This document shows, in pieces, positions 35,200 through 43,275 of a stretch of 64,000 nucleotides of DNA. Position 1 is the stretch's first letter. Each line of letters starts with the position of its first letter. The notes beneath the pieces are model-generated. The model made no database searches, was not told the origin of the DNA, and was given only the letters and a program-made list of their open reading frames with translations. Source of the DNA: an uncultured Bacteroidales bacterium (GTDB lineage Bacteria > Bacteroidota > Bacteroidia > Bacteroidales > Paludibacteraceae); contig CAIUTB010000070.1 in the NCBI GenBank assembly GCA_903901975.1, forward strand, positions 1-64,000. The letters are read 5' to 3'. Position numbers and translations under genes: made by a program.

Positions 35200-36747
35200 A
35201 TGAAAAACAAAAATATAATATTAGCCTGGTTTGTAATCCTTATTTTTTCAGGATGTGATTCATTAATCACCGACAAACCCGAATCAATGCTTATCCAAGA
35301 CAACTTTTTCACAACACAAACTCATATAAGCGAAGGTGTTGTCGGATGTTACAAAGGCATGTGTAAGACTATTAATGAGGAATGGAAGTTTACAGAAATG
35401 AGAAGCGACAATTCATGTGTGGCCTATACCAGTACCAGTTCCGGCGACCGTTCGGATTATTGTTTTATGAAGTTTTTTAATCCTCCTACCAGCCTACCTA
35501 TTATGAGGGATTATTGGTATGTGCTTTTTCAGAATATTTCCAACGTTAATGCAATTTTACCATCAGTAGCTGCGGGGTCAACTTATGTATCTTCTGAATC
35601 ATTAAGAGCTCAGTACGAAGCAGAATTATTATTTATACGCGCTTATCATTATTACACCTTAGTAAATCTTTGGGGCGATATGTTCAAAGTTACGAAAGTT
35701 ATCGGTCCGTTAGATGCAAAGACGATAGTACGTTCGCCGGCAACTGAAATTTATGATGAGATTATTTTCCCCGATTTAATTAAAGCTGCTGATCAACTTC
35801 CTGCTACTTATTCTGCTGCTGAGGCTGGTCGAATCACGAAATGGGCTGCAAAAGCCATGTTGGCTAAAGCATATATGCAAAAAGGTGATTTACAAGATAT
35901 TCCAAAGGCACAAACATTATTAGAAGAAGTAATTGGGACTACTCAATATTGCAATTTAGTTACCACCAAAGGAACAGCAGTCAGTGCATATGCCAATGTA
36001 TTTAGCGTTGATAATGAAATGAATCCGGAAATTATTTTTGCAATACGTTTTAGCAGGTCTAACTCTCTTGGATCTTCATTCTGGGGAACTTTTGCTCCTG
36101 ATGGTTCAGCAGCTAACATTATCAAAGCAGGAACGCCGGTAGGTGACAACAACCCGACTCCTGAGTTTATGTCTAAGTTCAGTGACCCAACCGACACACG
36201 AAAAGATGCATGTTTCAGAGTCTGGGATAAAAATGCAAGTACTCATGAACAATATATCTCTAAATATATAGATCCGAGTATGGTTATTGCACTTCAGGGT
36301 GAAAATGACTGGCCTGTTATCCGTTATTCTGATTTATTGTTGCTTCATGCTGAAATTTTGGCCCAAAGTGCTAATCCGAATGATGCATTAGCTGACGTAA
36401 ATAAAGTCAGAGTAAGAGCAGGCGTTAAACCATACCTTAATTTTGCTTCAAAAACGGAAGCCTTGGATTCGGTTTATCAGGAACGTAGAATAGAATTGGC
36501 TTTTGAAAATCACCGTTGGTTCGATTTATTACGAATGGGAAAAGCATACGATGACCCAAACAAAGCATTATCTATTTTGACAACCGCGATTTTTACAACT
36601 GACTATTTATTACTGTATGGTCAATTTAACAAAATTGCACCTCCTGTTCAATCAAGTTTTACCATCGAGCGTATGTTATTGCCAATTCCTCAACAGGAAA
36701 TTGATACAAATAACAAGATGGTCATTCCACAAAATCCAGGTTATTAA
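35200..36747 (+). CDS. susD: SusD/RagB-type surface glycan-binding lipoprotein
   Basis: A 515-residue surface lipoprotein (lipobox IFSGC, Cys19) that caps the SusC channel and captures oligosaccharide. Typical SusD features are visible: the N-terminal SusD-like region (DNFFTTQTHISEGVVGCYKGM), TPR-like helices (AELLFIRAYHYYTLVNLWGD, GRITKWAAKAMLAKAYMQKGD), and the C-terminal signature WPVIRYSDLLLLHAEILAQ, VRVRAGVKPY, YQERRIELAFENHRWFDLLR. The protein ends PQNPGY, as many SusD proteins do. It is co-transcribed with susC and the following lipoprotein. Confidence 0.95.
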   Translation: MKNKNIILAWFVILIFSGCDSLITDKPESMLIQDNFFTTQTHISEGVVGCYKGMCKTINEEWKFTEMRSDNSCVAYTSTSSGDRSDYCFMKFFNPPTSLPIMRDYWYVLFQNISNVNAILPSVAAGSTYVSSESLRAQYEAELLFIRAYHYYTLVNLWGDMFKVTKVIGPLDAKTIVRSPATEIYDEIIFPDLIKAADQLPATYSAAEAGRITKWAAKAMLAKAYMQKGDLQDIPKAQTLLEEVIGTTQYCNLVTTKGTAVSAYANVFSVDNEMNPEIIFAIRFSRSNSLGSSFWGTFAPDGSAANIIKAGTPVGDNNPTPEFMSKFSDPTDTRKDACFRVWDKNASTHEQYISKYIDPSMVIALQGENDWPVIRYSDLLLLHAEILAQSANPNDALADVNKVRVRAGVKPYLNFASKTEALDSVYQERRIELAFENHRWFDLLRMGKAYDDPNKALSILTTAIFTTDYLLLYGQFNKIAPPVQSSFTIERMLLPIPQQEIDTNNKMVIPQNPGY

Positions 36748-36766
36748 TTCAAAAAAATAGTTTATT

Positions 36767-38134
36767 ATGAAATATATAGAAAAATCGGTACAGTTAATCA
36801 CACTGTCAATACTAATGGTGCTTGCTGCTGGACTTAACTCCTGTAATATTGATGAACCGGCTCAAAAAGCAACTCCAAAAACGTTTGAAGAGTACAAAAC
36901 CCAATTGCGAAAGTTTGTTGATTCTGAAAAATTATTTGTCGACAGTTGCAAGGTTGGCTATAATATTAATGAATTTGCTCCCATTTCGGGCACATCTTTT
37001 CTTGCTTATCAAGCTGCTTACCTTAAAGATTTACATAAGGTTGATTCAGTATTAATTAAAGCTGATTCTGCTGTTCAAAAACTCCCTGTTGTTACTATTG
37101 CTGATTTGGTAATGGCTAATGCATATTTAGGGCAAATCATTGCAGGAACCAGCTCATCGAGTAACGGGAAAAATTTTAGAGGAAAAATAAATATTTCCGA
37201 CAGACGTATCTTAAATGACTCCATTACATCCTGTTTAAATCTTAATAGTTTAGTAACTGTAGGTACAGGTGGAGTAGCTGGTGTTGACAATGTGATTTCT
37301 GAAGACAAAACCAAGTTTTTAACAGCAATTTCGCTGGCAATTGCGACTCGTGATGCTACTACTACAATTGACAGGCAGGTAAAAGATGCATTAATACCCT
37401 TAAAAGCAGCTCGTTTAGCTTTTTTGGCAGCTAGAATCCCTTCTGATTTACCAACTTTTATTGCTAATTCAAGTGCCTTTATTACGGCTCAACTTGCTTT
37501 AGTAAATAACGCTACAATCGGTTATAATGTCAATGAATACCTTGCAACGCTTAGAAACAATTACCTGAAAGTGCTGAACACAGCCCAAACGACAGTAGGA
37601 ACTACAGGTGCTACCTGGGTGCAGGTTTCTGCTGCCATGACTTCGCTGACAACTCCACGTTCAGCTTTTATTCCGAATGTTGCCGATAAAAGAACCTTAA
37701 ATGACACCATAGTAGCAGATTCAACTCTAAATACAAAACTTAGTGTAGGTACATTAAATGGAAATATTTCGCTTGCTGTTCAGACGAATTTAAAATCTGC
37801 GCTCATAACCGCTACTGCTACTCGCGAGAATGCAAATTCAACTGATGGTCAGGTTAAATCCGGTACTTATGCACTGACATTGTATAAAAAAGCTGTTGTA
37901 GCATCAATACCTTTGCACTTTGCTATTAATACTTGCACCACCTTAAACACTGCAACATTAGTCGGAACTACTACCGGAAAAGTACCTCAATCTGCAAAAA
38001 CAGCTTTTACAACTGCAATAACATCTGCAACAACTATTCGGGATGCAAAAGCAACTACTGAGGCTCAAATGATTGATGCAGGAGTACAATTAGAAAAGGC
38101 AAGAGTCTTATTTTTAGCGTTTATCATCAAATAA
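36767..38134 (+). CDS. Surface-type lipoprotein of helical (FIVAR-like) repeats, third PUL gene
   Basis: A 455-residue lipoprotein (lipobox GLNSC, Cys26) in the SusE/surface-glycan-binding position, 19 bp after susD. The rest is Ala/Thr/Leu-rich and repetitive. A unit of about 75-80 residues appears three times (starting near SDRRILNDSI, ADKRTLNDTI and FAINTCTTLN), each ending with the pattern TRdA..T..QV.....L..A...F. A second motif, GYNxNEY, occurs twice. The layout resembles FIVAR-like three-helix domains rather than the beta-sandwich SusE/F type. I infer a glycan-binding spacer or stalk protein on the cell surface. No catalytic residues are recognised. Confidence 0.75.
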   Translation: MKYIEKSVQLITLSILMVLAAGLNSCNIDEPAQKATPKTFEEYKTQLRKFVDSEKLFVDSCKVGYNINEFAPISGTSFLAYQAAYLKDLHKVDSVLIKADSAVQKLPVVTIADLVMANAYLGQIIAGTSSSSNGKNFRGKINISDRRILNDSITSCLNLNSLVTVGTGGVAGVDNVISEDKTKFLTAISLAIATRDATTTIDRQVKDALIPLKAARLAFLAARIPSDLPTFIANSSAFITAQLALVNNATIGYNVNEYLATLRNNYLKVLNTAQTTVGTTGATWVQVSAAMTSLTTPRSAFIPNVADKRTLNDTIVADSTLNTKLSVGTLNGNISLAVQTNLKSALITATATRENANSTDGQVKSGTYALTLYKKAVVASIPLHFAINTCTTLNTATLVGTTTGKVPQSAKTAFTTAITSATTIRDAKATTEAQMIDAGVQLEKARVLFLAFIIK

Positions 38135-38142
38135 CAACTAAT

Positions 38143-38178
38143 AAATCCACTGTTTGATACTCTATCAACAGTGGATTT
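38143..38178 (+). terminator. Terminator-like hairpin after the SusC/SusD/lipoprotein genes
   Basis: Perfect 12-bp arms (AAATCCACTGTT at 38143-38154 and its complement at 38167-38178), lengthened by GATA/TATC inside the loop. The downstream T-run is poor (TTTAGTTATT). It may only partly terminate and so reduce expression of the enzymes relative to SusC/SusD. Confidence 0.6.
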
Positions 38179-38249
38179 AGTTATTCCAGAAAACTTGTCG
38201 ATTAGGATTTTGGCAAGTATGTTAGCATCTAATTAATTCAAATTTTTCA

Positions 38250-40643
38250 ATGAAAAAGAGATTACATTTTCTAATCGTCTTTGCGCTCCTTGCATCTATA
38301 ACTCTTGTTGCCAAAAACTTCAAGGTTGCCAACATCAAGGAACTAAACACCGGAGTAAAGACAGCTGTAGCAGGAGATAGTATTATCCTCGCAAACGGCA
38401 TTTGGAAAGATGTTCAAATCGTTTTCAAAGGAAACGGAAAAAAAGGGAAATTCATAAGCTTGAAAGCAGAAACTCCTGGCAAAGTTTTTCTTGAAGGAGA
38501 ATCATCACTTTCATTATCTGGAAATTGGTTGCATGTTTCAGGGTTGGTTTTCACAAAAGGATACACTCCGGGCACAACTACCATTTTATTTAAAACCTCC
38601 GACACAGATTATGCATACAACTGTGTGGTTTCTAATTGTGTGATTGATAAATTTAATCAACCGTACCGCGAAACAATTGACAACTGGGTGGCATTATGGG
38701 GAAAAAACAATTCAGTGGAACATTGCTATTTCGGTGGAAAAACCAACGAAGGCACAACCTTGATTGTATGCCCAAATGACTCAAATAGTATTCATAATCA
38801 TCACTGGATTCACCGCAATTTCTTTGGCCCACGCTCACGTTTGGGTTCAAATGGCGGTGAATCTATCCGGATTGGTACAGGCGAAGTTTGTACGCTGAGT
38901 TCAGAAACAGTAGTTGAAGGAAATTACTTTGAGCATTGTAATGGTGAAGTTGAAATTATTTCAAACAAGTCTTGTAATAATCAGTTTATTAACAACACTT
39001 TTTTCGAATCGGAAGGTAGTTTGGTACTTCGTCACGGGAATAATGCGCTGGTAAAAGGGAATTGGTTTATTGGCAATGGGAAACCATTTACCGGTGGAGT
39101 CAGGGTAATAAACGAAGGTCATAAAATTTACAACAACTACTTTTACAAACTTCGTGGTGATGAGTTCCGTTCACCGCTTACCATCATGAATGCAATTCCG
39201 GATTCGCCACCAACAGGTTACGCGGCAGTTAGAAATGTCGTTCTTTCCAACAATTCATGGATAGATTGCACGTTACCATGGAACTTCTGCGTGGGAGTTG
39301 GTGAACGAAATCGCACCGTCACTCCTCAAAGCACACAAATTATCAATAACATTGTTTATTGCCCTAACGATACAGCTTTAATAAAAAGCTACGATAAAAC
39401 TGATGGCATTACTTTCAGCAATAATCTGATGATCAGCAAAAAAGGATTAACTTCCGACAAGGGAACAATCGCAGGTGAAATTTTAAAATCACAACTAAAT
39501 GACATTGAACTGGTTTACAGCAAAATTCCTGCTCAAAAGGTTTCGTTTATCAGCACTGATATAATGGGTCAACAACGTACAAACCCGGTGATTGGTGCAT
39601 TTCATGATAAAGATGAGAAAGCAAAAACTGAAATCGCCAATGCCAAAAATTGTGGTCCACGCTGGTATAACCCCGATTTGACACCAATCAAAAAAGAGTT
39701 TTCAAAAGGCAAAACCATTAAAGTAAAAGCCGGAACAGATAATTTGATTGAAGCGGTTGAAAAAGCTGCAGCAGGTGATATTATCATGTTGGGCGAAGGG
39801 GAACATATCCTCACCAAAACAATTACGCTAACAAAAAGTATTACTATTACAGCCTCATCAAAACTGGCGGTAAAACCCGTTATAAAAATGAAAACTGCCA
39901 AAGGTGATGAACCTTTGTTTGACTTAGCATCAGATGTTTATGTACATTTCAAAAGTGTGAGAATCGATGGCGAAGGTGATAATAAATTAGCCAAAACTCC
40001 GAAATATGCATTTGTAACTGCTGAACATGCGTTAGGTTATTCCTTGTTTATCGACAATTGCGACATTTTTGATTTCAGCGTTGAAGGTAGTGCTGTTTTC
40101 AATAGTTTGATTAGCACTATGGCCGATTCGATTGTGGTCAAAAACTCGACAATACGTGATTCATACAGCGGATTCAATCTCCACAAAGAAAAAGAAGATG
40201 GAAAGTATAATGCTGAATCAGTAGTCTTTAGCAATTCTGTTTTTGCCAATCTATCGGATTGTGCGCTTGATTATTACCGGGGTGGTTTTGATGAATCGAC
40301 AATTGGCGGTTCACTTTCTATCAATCACTGCATTTTCGATTCGGTTGGAACTACAAAGAAAGAGTCGATTCTAAAACTTTCGAGAATTATGTTCGTGAAA
40401 ATCAATAATTCCATTTTCTCGAATTCCGCAGTAAAATCATCCATGTTGCTTTGGGGTTTGTACAATAAAGCATCGAGAAGCTGCTTTTATAATTGCCCAA
40501 AACCGGAAACTACTAAAGGCGCAAGAATAACCACTTCAAGTGTGGAAAATCCTTTGTTTGATTCGAAGACATATTCATTATCAGCCAATTCACCCTTAAA
40601 AGGCAAGGCGGTTGATGGTTCGAATATCGGACTACGTAAATAA
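38250..40643 (+). CDS. Two-domain PL6 family lyase (alginate lyase / chondroitinase B-like)
   Basis: A 797-residue exported beta-helix lyase with signal peptide (FLIVFALLASITLVAKN) and no T9SS tail. Residues about 25-400 are the PL6 catalytic helix; the beta-elimination pair is visible as Lys240 (IISNKSCNNQF) and Arg261 (VLRHG), aligning with the catalytic Lys/Arg of chondroitinase B and PL6 alginate lyases. Residues about 480-797 form a second right-handed beta-helix (AVEKAAAGDIIMLGEGEH...), as in the long two-domain PL6 enzymes. It cleaves uronate polysaccharide by beta-elimination. Next to the PL5/PL38-type lyase, alginate is the favoured substrate; dermatan-type glycans are the alternative. 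Probably periplasmic. Confidence 0.88.
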   Translation: MKKRLHFLIVFALLASITLVAKNFKVANIKELNTGVKTAVAGDSIILANGIWKDVQIVFKGNGKKGKFISLKAETPGKVFLEGESSLSLSGNWLHVSGLVFTKGYTPGTTTILFKTSDTDYAYNCVVSNCVIDKFNQPYRETIDNWVALWGKNNSVEHCYFGGKTNEGTTLIVCPNDSNSIHNHHWIHRNFFGPRSRLGSNGGESIRIGTGEVCTLSSETVVEGNYFEHCNGEVEIISNKSCNNQFINNTFFESEGSLVLRHGNNALVKGNWFIGNGKPFTGGVRVINEGHKIYNNYFYKLRGDEFRSPLTIMNAIPDSPPTGYAAVRNVVLSNNSWIDCTLPWNFCVGVGERNRTVTPQSTQIINNIVYCPNDTALIKSYDKTDGITFSNNLMISKKGLTSDKGTIAGEILKSQLNDIELVYSKIPAQKVSFISTDIMGQQRTNPVIGAFHDKDEKAKTEIANAKNCGPRWYNPDLTPIKKEFSKGKTIKVKAGTDNLIEAVEKAAAGDIIMLGEGEHILTKTITLTKSITITASSKLAVKPVIKMKTAKGDEPLFDLASDVYVHFKSVRIDGEGDNKLAKTPKYAFVTAEHALGYSLFIDNCDIFDFSVEGSAVFNSLISTMADSIVVKNSTIRDSYSGFNLHKEKEDGKYNAESVVFSNSVFANLSDCALDYYRGGFDESTIGGSLSINHCIFDSVGTTKKESILKLSRIMFVKINNSIFSNSAVKSSMLLWGLYNKASRSCFYNCPKPETTKGARITTSSVENPLFDSKTYSLSANSPLKGKAVDGSNIGLRK

Positions 40644-40670
40644 TTTTCAATCACTTACAAATTATTTTTT

Positions 40671-41903
40671 ATGAACAAAATAAATTTTCTGGTGTTTTCT
40701 TTATTTTCAATTTTCATTCTGCCAACAAATGTCGCTTCTGAAAATTCGACAAGAAAAGCTGATATAAATAATCCGGTCAATCTGATTTATGCCAATATAA
40801 TTCGTGCCGAAAAACCACGGATAATTCATTTGGCAGACAGTTTTTTAAATCTAAAACCGGTTACGGTTACTTCGTTTACCAGTCCCCGGAGTGCAGGTGG
40901 TATTCACGATTATTATTCCGAAGCCACTTATTGGTGGCCTGATCCGGCAAATCCAACAGGCCCATATATTCGCAAAGATGGATTGAACAATCCGGAAAAT
41001 TTTGATTTTCACCGACAAGCCATCAGCCAGCTATCCTGGGCTGTTGGTACGTTAACTTCTGCTTATTTATTGACCGGAAAAGCAATTTATGCAGAAACTG
41101 CCGCAAAACATTTGAAAGCCTGGTTTGTTAATTCTGAAACCAGTATGAACCCGAATTTCCTTTATGCTCAGGCCATTAAAGGCGTGAATACCGGTCGTGG
41201 CATTGGAATAATTGATGGAATTCCATTTATCGAAGTTACAAAATCGGTTCAGGTGTTGGAAAATACTTCGTATTTGTCAAAATCAGACAATGAAACAATT
41301 CATGCATGGTTCAAAACTTTTATGAATTGGCTCAATACACATCAATATGGAATTGATGAGATGAATGCCAAAAACAATCATGGCACCTGGTGGCATGCTC
41401 AGGTTGCAGCTTATGCTCAATTTGTTGGTGATAAAACCATTTTGGAAAAATGTCAAAAACACTATACTGAAATTTTATTGCCAACACAAATGGCAGCAGA
41501 TGGCAGTCTTCCCCTCGAAATTGAACGTACAAAACCATATTCCTATTCGCTCTTTTGCCTTGATGGTTTTGCTACCTTAACATGGATTTTAACCGACAAA
41601 GAATTTAATGGTTGGAATTTTACATTGGCTGATGGTCGTGGAATGCAAAAAGGGGTTGATTATATAAAACCTTATGTGATCGATAAAAACAACTGGCCAT
41701 TCAAAAAAGACATTTCGCATTGGGATGAACAGCCGGGACGCAGACCGTTTATGTTTTTTGCAGCTATCATTCAGCAACAACCTGAATGGATTACGATCTG
41801 GGAAAAATGCAGTGCGGATTTTCCAACCGACGAAAGTCTGAGAAATATGCCGGTAAAAAATCCGATTCTTTGGCTTGGTATGAAAAAACCGGTTAAGTCA
41901 TAA
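40671..41903 (+). CDS. Alginate_lyase-domain (PF05426) lyase, PL5/PL38-type
   Basis: A 410-residue exported enzyme with signal peptide and an alpha/alpha-toroid fold. Typical segments are visible: YYSEATYWWPDPANPTGPYI, GRGIGIIDG and the active-site stretch MNAKNNHGTWWHAQ (Asn235, Asn236, His237), then LPLEIERTKPYSYS. The NNHGTWW motif is characteristic of this family, and Bacteroides alginate loci combine such a PL38 lyase with a PL6 lyase. It is 27 bp after the PL6 gene. It has no T9SS tail and is probably periplasmic. It should cleave alginate or another glycuronan by beta-elimination. Confidence 0.85.
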   Translation: MNKINFLVFSLFSIFILPTNVASENSTRKADINNPVNLIYANIIRAEKPRIIHLADSFLNLKPVTVTSFTSPRSAGGIHDYYSEATYWWPDPANPTGPYIRKDGLNNPENFDFHRQAISQLSWAVGTLTSAYLLTGKAIYAETAAKHLKAWFVNSETSMNPNFLYAQAIKGVNTGRGIGIIDGIPFIEVTKSVQVLENTSYLSKSDNETIHAWFKTFMNWLNTHQYGIDEMNAKNNHGTWWHAQVAAYAQFVGDKTILEKCQKHYTEILLPTQMAADGSLPLEIERTKPYSYSLFCLDGFATLTWILTDKEFNGWNFTLADGRGMQKGVDYIKPYVIDKNNWPFKKDISHWDEQPGRRPFMFFAAIIQQQPEWITIWEKCSADFPTDESLRNMPVKNPILWLGMKKPVKS

Positions 41904-41906
41904 ACG

Positions 41907-41931
41907 ACCCCTAACCCCTAAAGGGGAACTA
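41907..41931. repeat. Dispersed CCCCTAACCCCT/AGGGG repeat
   Basis: ACCCCTAACCCCTAAAGGGG followed by AACTA, placed just after the stop codon of the PL5/PL38-type gene. Same family as the copy at 20111-20131. Confidence 0.65.
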
Positions 41932-42025
41932 AATTAGTTCCGTCTAGTATTGTTATGTTAATATGTTAAATTGATATTTCCAATCTGTAATGCTGTTAAG
42001 TAATAATTTTTCAAATATTTCAAAA

Positions 42026-43216
42026 ATGAAAACTAAATTAAAGAGTTTAATAATCTTATTATTAGCATTTTCAACTATACTTTCTGCCAAAAATTACAAA
42101 GAAATTCGCTGGCTGAAAACAGCCATCGACCGCTCGCAAGAGCAACTTTTAGCTGCTTCGGAAAATTATAAATCCGGAAAATTGAATCCACGTTCGTTCG
42201 AAAACGGCAAGCTGTATTTTGCTAATTATAAAGACTGGACTTGTGGGTTTTTCCCCGGTTCGCTTTGGTACATGTACGAACTTACTAATAATGAGAAATT
42301 TAAAAAGGAAGCTGAATTTTATACCGAAATTCTTGATCAGGTTCAATACAGGAAAGATACTCACGATTTAGGTTTTATGCTTTATTGCAGCTATGGAAAT
42401 GGTTTTCGGTTAACCGGAAATGAGAATTACAAGAAAGTGCTGGTTACTGGTTCAAATTCTTTGATGACACGCTTTCATCCCGAAGTTGGTTTAATAAAAT
42501 CGTGGGATGGGCGCAAAGACTGGCAATATCCTGTAATTATTGATAATATGCTGAATTTGGAAATGTTGTGTGAAGTCAGTAAACTAACCGGTGAAGTTAT
42601 GTATAAAAAAGCTTCTGTTTCGCATGCAAATAAAACGTTGGAAAATCATTTTCGTCCTGACAACAGCTGTTTTCACGTAATAAATTACGACAGCATCAAC
42701 GGAAAAGTGATAAGTAGAGTTACGCATCAGGGATTTAGTAACTCTTCAGCATGGGCTCGTGGACAGGGATGGGCAATTTATGGATTTACCATGATGTATC
42801 GCGAAACCCGTGACCCGAAATACCTCGATCAGGCACGCAAAGTAGCAGCTTTCCTGCTGAATAATCCAAATTTACCTGCCGACAAAGTTCCTTATTGGGA
42901 TTTTAATGCACCCAATATTCCCGATGCTCCCCGCGATGCTTCAGCCGGTGCACTTTACGCCTCGGCATTGATTGAACTTAGCGGTTTTGTAAAAAACGGT
43001 AAAGAATATCTGGATGCTGCTGAAAAAATTCTAATCAGCTTATCATCATTTTCTTATCTGGCCGAAAAAGGCGAAAATGGATTGTTTATTTTAAAACATT
43101 CTACAGGAAACTTGCCTGCAAAAAAAGAGATAGATGTACCGCTTAATTATGCTGACTATTATTTTATTGAAGCCCTGAGTCGGTATATGAAGGCAAAAAA
43201 CATCAATATTCATTGA
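42026..43216 (+). CDS. GH88 unsaturated glucuronyl hydrolase
   Basis: A 396-residue exported alpha6/alpha6-barrel hydrolase. It hydrates the unsaturated uronyl residue that polysaccharide lyases leave at the non-reducing end, releasing it from the rest of the oligosaccharide. The catalytic Asp residues are visible as Asp114 (DTHDLGFML) and Asp173 (IIDNMLNLEML), equivalent to the two Asp of characterised UGL enzymes. The start at 42026 gives a proper signal peptide (LIILLLAFSTILSAKN); an ATG at 41990 would add 12 residues. GH88 acts on glycans in which uronate alternates with another sugar, so it argues for a second substrate besides alginate. Confidence 0.93.
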   Translation: MKTKLKSLIILLLAFSTILSAKNYKEIRWLKTAIDRSQEQLLAASENYKSGKLNPRSFENGKLYFANYKDWTCGFFPGSLWYMYELTNNEKFKKEAEFYTEILDQVQYRKDTHDLGFMLYCSYGNGFRLTGNENYKKVLVTGSNSLMTRFHPEVGLIKSWDGRKDWQYPVIIDNMLNLEMLCEVSKLTGEVMYKKASVSHANKTLENHFRPDNSCFHVINYDSINGKVISRVTHQGFSNSSAWARGQGWAIYGFTMMYRETRDPKYLDQARKVAAFLLNNPNLPADKVPYWDFNAPNIPDAPRDASAGALYASALIELSGFVKNGKEYLDAAEKILISLSSFSYLAEKGENGLFILKHSTGNLPAKKEIDVPLNYADYYFIEALSRYMKAKNINIH

Positions 43217-43235
43217 AAAACACTAACAAACTTTC

Positions 43236-43261
43236 GATTTTCTAGCCTTGGCTAGAAAATC
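43236..43261. repeat. Perfect inverted repeat upstream of the GH2 gene
   Basis: Arms GATTTTCTAGCC (43236-43247) and its exact complement (43250-43261) are separated by only 2 nt. It ends 14 nt before the GH2 ATG. There is no T-run and no similarity to the TGGTyGACCA operators. It could be a dispersed repeat, a processing hairpin or a second type of operator. Confidence 0.75.
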
Positions 43262-43275
43262 ATAAAACCCGAATA

